Assembly: GCA_011053005.1 (NCBI GenBank)
Contig: DRHW01000003.1
Coordinates: forward strand, 1-64,000
Reading direction: 5' to 3'
From: Methylophaga sp.
Lineage (GTDB): Bacteria > Pseudomonadota > Gammaproteobacteria > Nitrosococcales > Methylophagaceae
DNA length: 64,000 bases
Both the position numbers and the translations under genes were made by a program. The notes beneath the pieces were generated by a model, which searched no databases, had not been told where the DNA came from, and worked only from the letters and a program-made list of their open reading frames with translations. Positions 28,637-40,326 of the stretch are shown piece after piece. Position 1 is the stretch's first letter. The number at the start of each line of letters is the position of its first letter.

Positions 28637-29092
28637 ATGATTTTTGCAATTGCATTACATCTTTTATCTTCAGTTATCTGGGTGGGCGGTATGTTTTTCG
28701 CTTATATGGCTTTACGGCCTGTCGCTAGCAGTCTTCTAGAAACGCCTGTAAGACTCACTTTATGGTCACAGGTTTTACAACGCTTCTTTCCATGGGTTTG
28801 GGCATCGATCATTATTCTTCTAGCCAGCGGTTTATGGATGATTATTAAACATTTTGGCGGCATGGCAGCCGTTGGCGTGCATATTCATATCATGCTGACA
28901 TTGGGCTTGGTGATGATGTTAATGTTCATGCATATTGTTTTCAGCCCATATAAAAAATTACAACGTGCTGTTGATGCTAATCAATGGGAAGCCGGCGGCA
29001 AAGCGCTTAACCAAATCCGTAAACTAATCGCGATCAATTTGAGTCTTGGCTTGATTGTGATTATCGTTGCTTCTGCTGGTCGTTACATTTAA
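28637..29092 (+). CDS. CopD-family-like membrane protein
   Basis: A 151-residue inner-membrane protein with four helices (about 3-22, 50-72, 82-105 and 130-150). The start ALHLLSSVIWVGGMFFAYMALRP with a His and Trp-Gly in the first helix is typical of the small CopD-like family. A conserved His pair lies in VGVHIHIMLT and another in MHIVFSP, so haem or metal binding is possible. Function unknown. It lies 16 bases after the fumarase stop and may be co-transcribed. Confidence 0.75.
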   Translation: MIFAIALHLLSSVIWVGGMFFAYMALRPVASSLLETPVRLTLWSQVLQRFFPWVWASIIILLASGLWMIIKHFGGMAAVGVHIHIMLTLGLVMMLMFMHIVFSPYKKLQRAVDANQWEAGGKALNQIRKLIAINLSLGLIVIIVASAGRYI

Positions 29093-29103
29093 TAGTTGAT
29101 GTC

Positions 29104-29793
29104 ATGTTGCGATTAAAACCCTCTTTAATTGCGATGATTGCTAGCGCAGCACTATTGCCTGCGCTAGTTTGGTCTGCTGATGGTATTCAAAGAATTTATG
29201 CCGATGATGGCTCGGTAGAATTTTCTAATATTCCAAGTAACAAAAGTGGCAAATCGACTTATATCTACAAATCAACCAGCAATTCTGTAGTAACTTTTTC
29301 CGATCAAAAACCATCTCATAATCAATATGAAGTATTACGATTTGATTGTTATGCCTGTAATCCTGCTTCAACCATCAACTGGAATACAGTACAACTCAAC
29401 ACTACTGATTATGCTGATGTAATTAAACTTACGGCTCACAAACATGCTGTCGATCCAGCCTTAGTTCGTGCGTTAATTCATGCTGAATCACACTTTAATC
29501 CTAATGCAAAATCACGCGTTGGTGCACAAGGTTTAATGCAGCTTATGCCTGCGACTGCTACAGAGCTTGGGGTGGAAAATGCTTTTAATGTGCAGCAAAA
29601 CATTCAAGGTGGCACTAAATATCTCGCTCAATTATTAGCAACATTTAATGGTGACATCACTTTAGCAACGGCGGCTTATAATGCTGGCCCTAATGCCGTG
29701 CTCAAATATAAAGGTGTACCACCTTATACCGAAACCAAAGTCTATGTTGAACGCGTTGGCATACTTTACCGCCGTTACCAGCATGCTAGCTAA
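29104..29793 (+). CDS. Lytic transglycosylase with DUF4124-like N-terminus
   Basis: A 229-residue periplasmic murein-cleaving enzyme of the Slt/MltC fold. Signal peptide 1-24, then a short DUF4124-like piece (IQRIYADDGSVEFSNIP) and two nearby cysteines in FDCYACNP. The SLT domain (about 105-225) holds the catalytic Glu in LIHAESHFNPNAKSRVGAQGLMQLMP, and the AYNAGPNAV motif follows. It begins the run of short closely packed genes up to 30532. Confidence 0.9.
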   Translation: MLRLKPSLIAMIASAALLPALVWSADGIQRIYADDGSVEFSNIPSNKSGKSTYIYKSTSNSVVTFSDQKPSHNQYEVLRFDCYACNPASTINWNTVQLNTTDYADVIKLTAHKHAVDPALVRALIHAESHFNPNAKSRVGAQGLMQLMPATATELGVENAFNVQQNIQGGTKYLAQLLATFNGDITLATAAYNAGPNAVLKYKGVPPYTETKVYVERVGILYRRYQHAS

Positions 29794-30065
29794 TGAAACC
29801 ACTTAAAAAACTATTACTTGATAACGAAAAGCTTGTTCATTCTCGTATGCAAAAAGTCGAATCTCATGTGCAACGTCAAATGGATAACTGGATTCAAAAT
29901 ACCGTGTTACTAATAGATTGTGATGTGCCGTTTAAATATAAACGCCAAAAAATGTATCAATCATTAAAAGGTGCGCGAGTAGATCTCATTTATTATCCAG
30001 ATACCGAACAAGTTGCTGGCTTCGATTTTGAAGTGATGAATGTCATTAAAATAAATCGCTCTTAA
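29793..30065 (+). CDS. Conserved hypothetical protein, 90 residues
   Basis: No function recognised. It is a small soluble protein with basic N-terminal helix and a beta-rich end (NTVLLIDCDVPFKYKRQKMYQSL ... AGFDFEVMNVIKI). It overlaps the previous stop by one base (TAATG) and the next gene begins at its own last base, so it is translated as part of a packed operon. Coding is supported by that spacing and by gene-like codon use. Confidence 0.7.
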   Translation: MKPLKKLLLDNEKLVHSRMQKVESHVQRQMDNWIQNTVLLIDCDVPFKYKRQKMYQSLKGARVDLIYYPDTEQVAGFDFEVMNVIKINRS

Positions 30066-30532
30066 TGATAAATGTCTCATTACCCTGCCCTTGTTGCAGC
30101 AATCAAACTTATCAAAAATGTTGCCAAAAGCTTCATAACGGCGATTTAACTGCAGCTAGCGCCGAGCAATTAATGCGGTCTCGATACAGTGCGTTTGTCG
30201 TTGGCGATATTGGCTATCTTATAAAAACCTTACATCCCGATAAGCGGCAAGTTGATGATGAAGTAGTGCTTCGCCAAACAATTGAACAAACACGGTGGTT
30301 AGGCTTAAAAATTATTGCTCATAAATCCGCAGAGAATAATGCTACTGTCGAATTTATTGCTTTTTATCAAGATGATGTAATAGGACAATTACACGAACGT
30401 TCACATTTTATTAAACAAAATGGACAATGGTTTTATGTTGATGGCGAGATGTTGCCCGCGGTTAAATTAAGTCGAAATGATCTGTGCTTTTGTGGCAGTG
30501 GTAAAAAATTAAAGAAGTGTCATAGTGTTTAA
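30065..30532 (+). CDS. ychJ: YchJ-family SEC-C motif protein
   Basis: A 155-residue protein of the UPF0225/YchJ type. A zinc-binding CPCCSNQTYQKCC pattern lies at the N-terminus and a classic SEC-C motif at the C-terminus (RNDLCFCGSGKKLKKCH). The middle is an NTF2-like domain (about 30-130, with EQLMRSRYSAFVVGD). The role is not established. ATG 30065 overlaps the stop of the previous gene. Confidence 0.85.
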   Translation: MINVSLPCPCCSNQTYQKCCQKLHNGDLTAASAEQLMRSRYSAFVVGDIGYLIKTLHPDKRQVDDEVVLRQTIEQTRWLGLKIIAHKSAENNATVEFIAFYQDDVIGQLHERSHFIKQNGQWFYVDGEMLPAVKLSRNDLCFCGSGKKLKKCHSV

Positions 30533-30565
30533 CTCAATTAATAAATCCTTCACAAGCAAGATGCT

Positions 30566-31276
30566 ATGTCTAAATTAATCCTCCTCAATAAACCGTTTGA
30601 TGTGCTGACTCAATTTACTGATGAAGCTGGTCGCCAAACTTTGAAAGACTTTGTCAAAATAACGGGCGTTTATCCCGCTGGTCGCTTAGATCGCGATAGT
30701 GAAGGTTTAGTATTATTAACCGACTCTGGTCCATTGCAACATTACATTAGCGACCCTAAACACAAACTCGAAAAAACTTACTGGGTGCAAGTCGAAAATA
30801 TTCCAGATAATCAAGCATTGGCAACATTACGGCAAGGTGTGATGCTAAAAGATGGCATGACTCTTCCTGCTCAAGCACGATTAATTGATCCGCCAAATGT
30901 ATGGCCGCGAGTACCACCCATTCGTGAACGTCAAGCCATTCCTACTCAATGGCTAGAACTCAAAATAACCGAAGGTAAAAATCGCCAAGTTCGCCGCATG
31001 ACGGCAGCGATTGGCCACCCTACTTTACGTTTAATTCGTTATGCAATTGGTGATTGGACCTTAGATAATCTTAAATCTGGTCAATGGCGTGAAGTCACCG
31101 CACCTATTATTAACCCGACCGTGATAAAATCCTCCGATGATATGGACTCCCAGAACCACCGTCGCCGCCGTGATCAAACAAAACGACCGCTTTCTAGTCG
31201 TCGAAGAGTTGAGCGACGGCAAGATGACCCTAAACCAGCCAGCCGGACATCTCGAATCAGGAGAAAGTCTGATTAA
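30566..31276 (+). CDS. rluE: 23S rRNA pseudouridine synthase RluE, with basic overlapping tail
   Basis: A 236-residue pseudouridine synthase of the RsuA type; RluE modifies U2457 in the E. coli numbering. Catalytic Asp42 is in [12 protein letters not shown], and [23 protein letters not shown] is the second motif. The normal domain ends near residue 190. The last 44 residues are very Arg/Lys-rich and are encoded in a region that overlaps nudJ by 140 bases in another frame; the stop falls inside the Nudix box of nudJ. Order rluE-nudJ-mnmA-hflD is the same as in E. coli, which supports the name. Confidence 0.88.
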   Translation: MSKLILLNKPFDVLTQFTDEAGRQTLKDFVKITGVYPAGRLDRDSEGLVLLTDSGPLQHYISDPKHKLEKTYWVQVENIPDNQALATLRQGVMLKDGMTLPAQARLIDPPNVWPRVPPIRERQAIPTQWLELKITEGKNRQVRRMTAAIGHPTLRLIRYAIGDWTLDNLKSGQWREVTAPIINPTVIKSSDDMDSQNHRRRRDQTKRPLSSRRRVERRQDDPKPASRTSRIRRKSD

Positions 31277-31577
31277 TGCAGTGATCCGTGAAACACAAGA
31301 AGAAACGGCTTGGCTCTTTAAACCGACCGCATTAACAGGTATTTATCGCTGGCAGCACCCTAAAAGCGGCGATACTTATATGCGTTTTTGTTTCACTGGC
31401 GATGCCGTTGAGCATAATGATCAGCAACAACTTGATCCAGATATTCACCAAGCAATCTGGCTGACTCAACAAGAATTACTCGCGCGCCAAGCCGAATTTC
31501 GCAGCCCATTAGTATTAGATTGTTTTAATGATTATTTAGCGGGTCAGCGCTATCCACTTACTTTATTGAAAAATTAA
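31137..31577 (+). CDS. nudJ: Nudix hydrolase NudJ
   Basis: A 146-residue Nudix hydrolase; the E. coli orthologue acts on thiamine pyrimidine pyrophosphate and related compounds. The start [22 protein letters not shown] aligns with NudJ, and the Nudix box [23 protein letters not shown] keeps G-x5-E-x7-RE-x2-EE. The start lies inside rluE. ATG 31137 is preceded by a weak CCTCCG region, so reading may depend on translation of rluE. mnmA follows after 2 bases. Confidence 0.9.
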   Translation: MIWTPRTTVAAVIKQNDRFLVVEELSDGKMTLNQPAGHLESGESLINAVIRETQEETAWLFKPTALTGIYRWQHPKSGDTYMRFCFTGDAVEHNDQQQLDPDIHQAIWLTQQELLARQAEFRSPLVLDCFNDYLAGQRYPLTLLKN

Positions 31578-31579
31578 TT

Positions 31580-32683
31580 ATGTCAGAACAAAACAAAGTC
31601 GTCGTCGGTCTATCTGGCGGAGTTGATTCATCAGTTGCCGCCTTATTGTTACAACAGCAAGGTTACGACGTTGAAGGCATGTTTATGAAAAACTGGGTGG
31701 ATTTTGCGGAAGAAAGCGAATGCACCATTGCCGAAGATCGTGATGATGCGAATTCAGTGGCTGACAGAATCGGTATTCCCTTCCATGAAGCCAACTTTGC
31801 GATGGAATATTGGGATTATGTTTTTAAGAATTTTCTTGATGAATATCGTGCTGGCCGTACACCTAATCCTGATATTTTATGTAATCGCGAAATCAAATTT
31901 AAAGCCTTTTTAGATCATGCTCTAAGCTTGGGCGGATATATGATTGCGACGGGACATTATGCTCGTGTCGAACAACGTGACGATGGTTTTCACCTATTAA
32001 AAGGTCATGATGATAATAAAGATCAAAGCTACTTTTTATATACTTTAGGTCAAGAGCAATTATCACGCACCCTCTTCCCATTAGGTGAATTACCTAAACC
32101 AGAAGTGCGCCGCATTGCAGAACAAGCGGGCTTTATTACTCATGATAAAAAAGATAGCACCGGTATTTGTTTTATTGGCGAACGCCGCTTTAGAGAATTT
32201 TTAAGCCGCTACATTCCTGCTCAACCCGGTGAAATGCGAACACCTGAAGGTGAAGTTATTGGCACACATACTGGTTTGATGTATTACACCTTAGGTCAAC
32301 GCCAAGGTTTAGGTATCGGCGGTCGTAAAGACAGTAATGGCGAACCTTGGTTTGTTGCCGGTAAAGATATGGAAAATAAGATCTTATATGTCGTGCAAGG
32401 TGATCATCCTTGGTTACATAGCCAATCGTTAAAAGCCGAACAATTATCATGGGTTGCTGGACATCCACCGACATTTCCATGTAAGGCAACGGCTAAAACA
32501 CGTTACCGCCAGCCAGATCAATCCTGCGTGATAACTCAAGATGATGATGGAAAAATTCATGTTGAATTTGAACAAACTCAACGTGCTGTCACACCAGGCC
32601 AATCAGTCGTGTTTTATCTTGATGATGATTGTTTGGGAGGCGGTATTATTACCAGTACCGATGCGCCCGGTATTCATCCGTGA
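31580..32683 (+). CDS. mnmA: tRNA-specific 2-thiouridylase
   Basis: A 367-residue enzyme that puts sulfur at position 2 of the wobble uridine in tRNA for Lys, Glu and Gln. The PP-loop [15 protein letters not shown] is at residues 9-23, the catalytic cysteines lie in [12 protein letters not shown] and [12 protein letters not shown], and [11 protein letters not shown] is a family motif. Its TGA overlaps the GTG start of hflD. Confidence 0.97.
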   Translation: MSEQNKVVVGLSGGVDSSVAALLLQQQGYDVEGMFMKNWVDFAEESECTIAEDRDDANSVADRIGIPFHEANFAMEYWDYVFKNFLDEYRAGRTPNPDILCNREIKFKAFLDHALSLGGYMIATGHYARVEQRDDGFHLLKGHDDNKDQSYFLYTLGQEQLSRTLFPLGELPKPEVRRIAEQAGFITHDKKDSTGICFIGERRFREFLSRYIPAQPGEMRTPEGEVIGTHTGLMYYTLGQRQGLGIGGRKDSNGEPWFVAGKDMENKILYVVQGDHPWLHSQSLKAEQLSWVAGHPPTFPCKATAKTRYRQPDQSCVITQDDDGKIHVEFEQTQRAVTPGQSVVFYLDDDCLGGGIITSTDAPGIHP

Positions 32684-33318
32684 ATACTTCACCTTCATCA
32701 CGTGAACAAGATCGCGTTATTGCTCTAGCGGCATTATTACAAGTCGTCACTTTAGTCCAACAAATCGCTGAGACTGGACAAGTCGATCAGGCGGCATTTG
32801 AAACATTATTAACAAGCCTTACTGTAACCGATGCAACATCAACCGAAGCAGTTTATGGCGACTTATCCCAGTTAAAAATGGGCTTCAAACAACTTAATCA
32901 GCAACTATCTAAAAGCAAAGATAAAAAAGCAGTTGTGTTATTACGCTATGTTATCAACCTATTACATTTAGAACGTAAACTGGCTAAACGCGGTGATATG
33001 TTTGATTTAATTAGTCGTGAAATAGATCAAATTCCTCAACAAATTGAGTATTTTGGTTCTATTAACAGCCCACAAGTTATTGCTCGATTTGCTGATATTT
33101 ATCATCGTACTATCAGTGAGTTATTACCGCGCGTACAAGTACACGGTGAGCCAACTTATTTGCAACAAGCAGATAATATCAATCGCATTCGTGCTTTATT
33201 ACTAGCAGGTATTAGGGCGGCCATTTTATGGCAACAAAAAGGCGGACGTCGTTGGCAGTTTATTTTTCAATCCTCCAAAATGCTGACTATTTCAACTACG
33301 CTATTCAATAAGATATAA
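32680..33318 (+). CDS. hflD: High-frequency lysogenization protein HflD
   Basis: A 212-residue helical membrane-associated protein. In E. coli HflD binds the phage lambda CII protein; its housekeeping role is unclear. The GTG at 32680 overlaps the mnmA stop (GTGA) and gives the family length; a longer frame inside mnmA is rejected. Family segments include [36 protein letters not shown] and the C-terminal [22 protein letters not shown]-like end. In E. coli purB follows; here two other genes intervene. Confidence 0.9.
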   Translation: MNTSPSSREQDRVIALAALLQVVTLVQQIAETGQVDQAAFETLLTSLTVTDATSTEAVYGDLSQLKMGFKQLNQQLSKSKDKKAVVLLRYVINLLHLERKLAKRGDMFDLISREIDQIPQQIEYFGSINSPQVIARFADIYHRTISELLPRVQVHGEPTYLQQADNINRIRALLLAGIRAAILWQQKGGRRWQFIFQSSKMLTISTTLFNKI

Positions 33319-33323
33319 CTCAT

Positions 33324-33353
33324 CTCGCGTTGTGCTACATTAATAATCGCGAG
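33324..33353 (+). terminator. Possible terminator after hflD
   Basis: CTCGCG (33324-33329) pairs with CGCGAG (33348-33353) around an 18-base loop, followed by GCTTTTATT. The stem is short and the loop long, so this is only a weak candidate for the end of the mnmA-hflD unit. Confidence 0.35.
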
Positions 33354-33470
33354 GCTTTTATTACTTCCTATTAATTTGCATAAAATTTATCAATTAACAT
33401 GATCAACTTACAACCATAAAATACAAGATGGCATCGTTTACAGCTATCGCGCACACTATTGGAGCTGTAA

Positions 33471-34829
33471 ATGCACAAAACTAAAAAGTTAAGCCTTACG
33501 ATGAAAGTACTAATTGGCATGACACTCGGTATCATCGTCGGTTTAACAATTAACCTTTTAGCATTAAATACAGCAGGTAGTTTTACCAATATATATATTG
33601 TTGATGGTGCATTTCATGTATTAGGTAAAATGTTCATCAATGCATTAAAAATGCTGGTTGTACCATTGGTTTTCTTCTCACTAATCTGTGGTGTTTGCGG
33701 CATCGGTAACATCAAAACATTAGGCCGCGTCGGCTCAAAATCATTTGCTCTTTATATACTGACAACCGCCATTGCGATTGCACTGGCTATTACATTGGCG
33801 ACCGCCACAGGCATTGGCGAAGGAATGGAGCTACATGCGAGTAGTGAATTTTCGACTAATGTAGCCCCACCATTAACCGATGTTTTGATTAATATCATTC
33901 CGACCAATCCGGTCAAAGCAATGGCGAATGGTGACATGCTGCCATTGATTTTCTATTCTATTCTTACTGGTATTAGTGTGTTGATGGTCGGCAGAAAAGC
34001 CTCATCACTAATTGAAATGGCTGAAATCGCTAACGAAGTGATGATGAAAATGGTCAACATTGTGATGTCGGTTGCGCCTTATGCAGTCTTTGTATTAATC
34101 GCCAAAGCGATTGCTGAATTAGGCTTAGACTTGCTCGGTCAATTAGCGGGTTATGTTTTAGTATTGGTCAGTGCCTTACTGTTGCATTTATTTGTGACGT
34201 TGATGATTACATTAAAACTTTTTTCAGGCCTCAGCCCACGTATTTTTCTTGCAAAAATACGCGATGCTCAAGTGTTTGCTTTTAGTACATCAAGTTCGAA
34301 TGCCACTATCCCTGTAACACTAAAAACCCTGATTGAACGAATGGGTGTTAATAATTCAATTGCATCTTTCACCGTGCCATTTGGTGCCACTATAAATATG
34401 GATGGTACGGCAATAATGCAAGGTGTGGCGACTGTATTTATTGCTAATATATATGGCGTTGATTTAGCCATTACTGACTATATAATCGTTATTTTGATGT
34501 CAGTTTTAGCTTCTATCGGTACGGCTGGTGTGCCTAGTGTTGGATTGGTCATGCTCTCGATGGTGTTCGCTCAAGTTGGTTTGCCTATTGAAGGCATCGG
34601 GTTAGTATTAGGCGTTGATCGCTTAATGGACATGCTCAGAACAGCGGTCAATGTCTCCGGTGATGCCGCTGTTTCAAGCATTGTTGCTAAAAGTGAAAAC
34701 AAATTAGATATCAGTATTTATAATGATCCTGATGCAGGCTTAAGCAGTATCGACCAAACATTGCATATCAATCAAACCGCTGAAATGGAACTAGCCGCTA
34801 CGCTGAAAAAAACACACGAGCAATCATAA
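33471..34829 (+). CDS. Dicarboxylate/amino acid:cation symporter (DAACS family)
   Basis: A 452-residue inner-membrane transporter of the glutamate/C4-dicarboxylate family (GltP/DctA/SstT group). About eight helices and two re-entrant loops are expected. The serine-rich loop AFSTSSSNATIPVTL and the NMDGTAIMQGVATVFIAN motif (substrate and cation site) are clear, as is DRLMDMLRTAVNVSGDA. The Asp/Arg pattern in the last helix region suggests an acidic substrate such as glutamate, aspartate or a dicarboxylate; which one is not decided. GGAG precedes ATG 33471. Confidence 0.88.
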   Translation: MHKTKKLSLTMKVLIGMTLGIIVGLTINLLALNTAGSFTNIYIVDGAFHVLGKMFINALKMLVVPLVFFSLICGVCGIGNIKTLGRVGSKSFALYILTTAIAIALAITLATATGIGEGMELHASSEFSTNVAPPLTDVLINIIPTNPVKAMANGDMLPLIFYSILTGISVLMVGRKASSLIEMAEIANEVMMKMVNIVMSVAPYAVFVLIAKAIAELGLDLLGQLAGYVLVLVSALLLHLFVTLMITLKLFSGLSPRIFLAKIRDAQVFAFSTSSSNATIPVTLKTLIERMGVNNSIASFTVPFGATINMDGTAIMQGVATVFIANIYGVDLAITDYIIVILMSVLASIGTAGVPSVGLVMLSMVFAQVGLPIEGIGLVLGVDRLMDMLRTAVNVSGDAAVSSIVAKSENKLDISIYNDPDAGLSSIDQTLHINQTAEMELAATLKKTHEQS

Positions 34830-34910
34830 GATAAGCTTCTTTAAGTTCGCTAGTTTCAAAAACTTAAATCACAAATGCACACATTATTTTATATTGTTGA
34901 TATGTATAAA

Positions 34911-34942
34911 AAAGGCTGTTCTTATATTTAAGAACAGCCTTA
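34911..34942 (-). terminator. Intrinsic terminator of acnB
   Basis: A perfect 13-bp stem (34912-34924 with 34929-34941) and a 4-base loop. Read on the minus strand it is followed by six T. It lies 34 bases beyond the acnB stop and faces the end of the symporter gene, which it may also serve. Confidence 0.85.
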
Positions 34943-34974
34943 ATGTGTATCGTTGATGTAAAGCTTAAATTTAA

Positions 34975-37512
34975 TTAAGCCTTAGCTTGGCGACGATATT
35001 CATCCATCTCATTAAAATTAAGATAACGATAAATCTCGTCAGACATCGGTTCAATATCAGCTACTTTTTCCAAGTATTCAGCAACGGTTGGTAAACGACC
35101 TAAACTTGCTACGACTGCCGCCAACTCAGCTGATGACAGATAAACATTAGCGCCATTACCCAAACGGTTAGGGAAATTTCGCGTTGAAGTTGAGACAACG
35201 GTTGAGTTATCTGCAACTCGAGCTTGGTTACCCATGCACAATGAACAACCTGGTGTTTCAGTACGCGCACCGACCCGGCCAAAGATACTGTAAAAACCCT
35301 CTTCGGTAAGCTGATGTTGATCCATACGTGTCGGTGGTGCAATCCATAACTTAGTCGGCAAAGCACTTAATTTCTCTAACACTTTACCTGCTGCACGGTA
35401 ATGGCCAATATTAGTCATACATGAACCAATGAACACTTCATCGATCTCTACACCCGCAATTTCTGACAACGGTTTAACATCATCAGGATCATTTGGACAC
35501 GCTAACAATGGCTCTTTAATATCATTTAAATCGATTTCGATAATTTCAGCATATTCGGCATCGGCATCGCGTTCCATTAATTGTGGATCGGCTAGCCATG
35601 CTTCCATCGCTTCAATTCGACGCTGTATGGTACGTGCATCCTGATAACCTTCAGCGATCATCCACTTTAATAATGAAATATTTGAATTTAAGTATTCAAT
35701 AATCGGTTCTTTATTCAAATGAACAGTACAACCATTTGCCGAACGTTCTGCTGATGCATCAGATAACTCAAAGGCTTGTTCAACTTTTAAGTCAGGCAAA
35801 CCTTCAATTTCGAGTACACGTCCGTTAAAGATATTTTTCTTACCTTTTTTCTCAACAGTTAATAAACCTTTTTGAATGGCCACATACGGAATGGCATTAA
35901 CCAAATCACGTAATGTAATGCCAGGCTGCATTTGACCTTTGAAGCGCACTAATACTGATTCAGGCATGTCAACAGGCATAACGCCTAAAGCGGCGCCAAA
36001 AGCAACAAGACCAGAACCTGCAGGGAAACTAATGCCAATTGGAAAACGAGTGTGTGAATCGCCGCCAGTACCAACCGTATCCGGCAATACCATACGGTTT
36101 AACCATGAATGGATAATGCCATCACCTGGACGTAATGACACGCCGGCACGAGTGCTAATGAAATCAGGTAATTCATGTTGTAACTTAATATCGACTGGTT
36201 TTGGATAGGCTGCGGTATGACAAAAAGACTGCATCACTAAATCAGCCGAGAAACCAAGACAAGCCAGTTCTTTTAATTCATCACGCGTCATCGCGCCCGT
36301 TGTATCTTGTGAACCAACTGTCGTCACTCGTGGTTCGCAATATGTGCCTGGACGAACACCCACTACACCACATGCTTTACCGACCATTTTCTGCGCTAAG
36401 GTAAAACCTTTGCCAGTATCGTTCGGCGCGATAGGACGTACAAATATTTCTGATGCTGGCAAGCCTAATGTTTCACGTGCTTTATCGGTTAAGCCACGAC
36501 CAATAATTAAAGGAATACGTCCGCCTGCACGGCTTTCATCTGCTAAGGTTGTTGGTCTTAAAGTAAATGTCGAAACAACATCGCCCGCTTCGTTTAAGAT
36601 TTTACCTTCATACGGCAAAATCGTAATGACATCACCAGTATTCAAGGCTTGAACATCACATTCAATCGGCAATGCACCTGAATCTTCAGCAGTATTGAAG
36701 AAAATAGGTGCAATATTATTACCTAAGATAATGCCTCCTTGGCGTTTGTTAGGCACAAACGGAATATCATGACCCATATGCCATAACACTGAGTTAATGG
36801 CGGACTTACGTGAAGAACCCGTGCCAACCACATCGCCCACATAAGCTAAAGGATGACCTTTTTCTTTCAGGGCAATAATGTCTTCGATAGGCGAATCCAT
36901 TGTATTAACTAACATTGCTTTAGCATGCAACGGAATATCAGGACGACTCCATGCTTCGGTTGCAGGAGATAAGTCATCAGTATTTGTTTCACCCGCCACT
37001 TTAAATACCGTGAGCGTAATACGCTCGGCTAATGCAGGTCGAGAAGTAAACCATTTTGCATCGGCCCAAGCTTGTACAACCCGTTTTGCGTAATCATTGG
37101 TTGCTGACTTTTCGATAACATCATGATAGGCATCATAAATTAATAAGGTGTGCGATAAGGCTTTCTCAGCCGTCGCCGCCGTATCCTCTTTATCTAATAA
37201 ATCTATTAAGGGCTGAATATTGTAGCCGCCCATCATGGTGCCTAATAACTCAGTTGCTTTAACCGGCGTGATATATGCGCATTTTACTTCGCCTTTTGCG
37301 ACATCAGCTAAAAATCCTGCTTTAACGTAGGCTGCCTGATCAACACCTGGCGGCACACGATGAATGAGTAATTCTAGACATTGTTCACTGTTATCAAGCT
37401 TAGGTAATTTGAGTAATTCGACTAATGCTGACACTTGCTCAGCATCTAATGCTAATGGGGGAAGGCCTTCTTGGGCACGCTCTTCAACGTGTTTTTGATA
37501 TTCAATCAGCAC
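34975..37512 (-). CDS. acnB: Aconitate hydratase B
   Basis: An 845-residue bifunctional aconitase/2-methylaconitate-type hydratase of the TCA cycle with a [4Fe-4S] cluster. There is no ATG: of two GTG codons at 37521 and 37512, the second has GGAG at the ideal 8-base distance and matches the usual AcnB N-terminus ([15 protein letters not shown]). The HEAT-like domain covers about 1-160, then the swivel domain, then the catalytic core with [19 protein letters not shown] and the cluster cysteines in [11 protein letters not shown]. It is transcribed against its neighbours and ends at a strong terminator. Confidence 0.95.
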   Translation of the reverse strand: MLIEYQKHVEERAQEGLPPLALDAEQVSALVELLKLPKLDNSEQCLELLIHRVPPGVDQAAYVKAGFLADVAKGEVKCAYITPVKATELLGTMMGGYNIQPLIDLLDKEDTAATAEKALSHTLLIYDAYHDVIEKSATNDYAKRVVQAWADAKWFTSRPALAERITLTVFKVAGETNTDDLSPATEAWSRPDIPLHAKAMLVNTMDSPIEDIIALKEKGHPLAYVGDVVGTGSSRKSAINSVLWHMGHDIPFVPNKRQGGIILGNNIAPIFFNTAEDSGALPIECDVQALNTGDVITILPYEGKILNEAGDVVSTFTLRPTTLADESRAGGRIPLIIGRGLTDKARETLGLPASEIFVRPIAPNDTGKGFTLAQKMVGKACGVVGVRPGTYCEPRVTTVGSQDTTGAMTRDELKELACLGFSADLVMQSFCHTAAYPKPVDIKLQHELPDFISTRAGVSLRPGDGIIHSWLNRMVLPDTVGTGGDSHTRFPIGISFPAGSGLVAFGAALGVMPVDMPESVLVRFKGQMQPGITLRDLVNAIPYVAIQKGLLTVEKKGKKNIFNGRVLEIEGLPDLKVEQAFELSDASAERSANGCTVHLNKEPIIEYLNSNISLLKWMIAEGYQDARTIQRRIEAMEAWLADPQLMERDADAEYAEIIEIDLNDIKEPLLACPNDPDDVKPLSEIAGVEIDEVFIGSCMTNIGHYRAAGKVLEKLSALPTKLWIAPPTRMDQHQLTEEGFYSIFGRVGARTETPGCSLCMGNQARVADNSTVVSTSTRNFPNRLGNGANVYLSSAELAAVVASLGRLPTVAEYLEKVADIEPMSDEIYRYLNFNEMDEYRRQAKA

Positions 37513-37589
37513 GTGGTTCACTCCAGTATTGAAACAGTAAAAATGCTATTTTAACATGCTCTCCGAAGGAAACTGGAGATCTGATATAA

Positions 37590-38999
<1,410 letters not shown>

Positions 39000-39001
39000 C
39001 A

Positions 39002-39508
39002 ATGACCGATTCTCTCGACCTTCAAGATGATACAGCGCTTATCCGTTTTGAAGGTCGGGTTTCAGCTACTCCTTTAGCTTTATCGCTAGCTCAGCGTGCA
39101 AAACGGCAAATTTGCATTATGGGACCGAATATTGATGCCACCTTATTTGATACGCCAGAATTTGTAGAATGTTTAAAAAATCTAGCAATTAGTAGCTCGC
39201 GAGCAGAAATAAAAATCATCGTGAAAAATACTAAAGCTAATGTTCAGCAGGGTCACCGAGTTATTCCTTTGGCACAACACTTAACCAGTTCGATTCATGT
39301 TCGAACACCTGATAGCCAGCATTCGGACATCCAAAATATTTTAATATTAATTGATGATTTTGCTTATTTAAAATGTCCTAGAGCAAGCTATTATGAAGGG
39401 TCGGCCTGTTTTTATGACCGACTTACCGTACAACGTTTACAATCACAATTTGATGATATTTGGGCACATGCTACCGCTGACATGTCGATAAGGCGTTTAC
39501 ATTTATGA
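39002..39508 (+). CDS. Conserved hypothetical protein, DUF7931-like
   Basis: A 168-residue cytosolic protein. It resembles the domain that in other gammaproteobacteria is often fused behind a GNAT acetyltransferase (DUF7931, from memory); the acetyltransferase part is absent here. Residues about 25-60 (LAQRAKRQICIMGPNIDATLFDTPEF) and the later strands suggest an alpha/beta fold like half of a phospholipase D module, but no HKD motif is present. It starts 2 bases after purB and overlaps the next gene by 4, so the three are probably co-transcribed. Confidence 0.65.
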   Translation: MTDSLDLQDDTALIRFEGRVSATPLALSLAQRAKRQICIMGPNIDATLFDTPEFVECLKNLAISSSRAEIKIIVKNTKANVQQGHRVIPLAQHLTSSIHVRTPDSQHSDIQNILILIDDFAYLKCPRASYYEGSACFYDRLTVQRLQSQFDDIWAHATADMSIRRLHL

Positions 39509-40308
39509 AAATTTTGATATTTGCTTTACTTAGCTTAATGAGCTCGCTGGTTGTTGCCGAGAATAAAATTGAAACCATCCAATTAAATCATCGCTTAGCG
39601 GCTGAGGTATTAACAGAAATTCAGCCTTTTGTGCCGGCTGGAGCGACAGCGCGAGCGGCAAATGATTTTATTATTTTGCAAGCAAGTCCTAACGTTATTG
39701 CTGATATAAAAAAGCTAATTAACCAATTAGATACACCCACTCAAAGCTTAATAATAAGTGTCTTAAAATCAGATGAAGCTTTATCTGATAAGCAACGGAC
39801 TCAAATTGGTGCCGATATTGAAATTAATGAACAAGGTGCTGATGCTGCTGTATCAATAAATAAATGGTCGACGAGTAACAGTAGAAATAAAGATCAACAT
39901 TATCAAGCACGTGGCATCGCTGGCCAACCTGTCACCATCACCACCGGTCAATCGTTACCGCAAGAAGAACAATTTTTACTGTTCAATCCGCACGGTGGTA
40001 TCGCAGTCCAATCGACAACCAACTACATCGACATTAATAATGGTTTTCAAGCGATCGCTCGCATACATCCAAACCATCAAGTTAGTATTGAGATCTATCC
40101 TCAATTTTCGTCTTTTTCTAAGCGTAATGGCGTTATAGATCAAAGTCAGATGTCTACTAATATCTCTGGTTCTGTCGGAACATGGCTTGAAATCGGACAA
40201 ATAAGCACTGACAAAAATATCGCACAAACGGGTAGCACTCAATATCAAACTCAGCATTCACAACAACAGTTTATCTACCTAAAAGTAGATGAAGTTATTT
40301 CACACTAA
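39505..40308 (+). CDS. Periplasmic protein with secretin N-domain
   Basis: A 267-residue exported protein. Signal peptide residues 1-18 end at VVA. Residues about 22-85 form a secretin N1/NolW-type domain (IETIQLNHRLAAEVLTEIQPF ... IKKLINQLDTPTQSLIISV). The rest is Gln/Ser-rich beta structure that looks like part of a secretin-like region (SIEIYPQFSSF, TWLEIGQIST), but a complete pore domain is missing, so it is not a full secretin. ATGA overlap with the previous gene. Function unknown. Confidence 0.72.
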   Translation: MKILIFALLSLMSSLVVAENKIETIQLNHRLAAEVLTEIQPFVPAGATARAANDFIILQASPNVIADIKKLINQLDTPTQSLIISVLKSDEALSDKQRTQIGADIEINEQGADAAVSINKWSTSNSRNKDQHYQARGIAGQPVTITTGQSLPQEEQFLLFNPHGGIAVQSTTNYIDINNGFQAIARIHPNHQVSIEIYPQFSSFSKRNGVIDQSQMSTNISGSVGTWLEIGQISTDKNIAQTGSTQYQTQHSQQQFIYLKVDEVISH

Positions 40309-40326
40309 ATCTAACTAAGAGACCCT

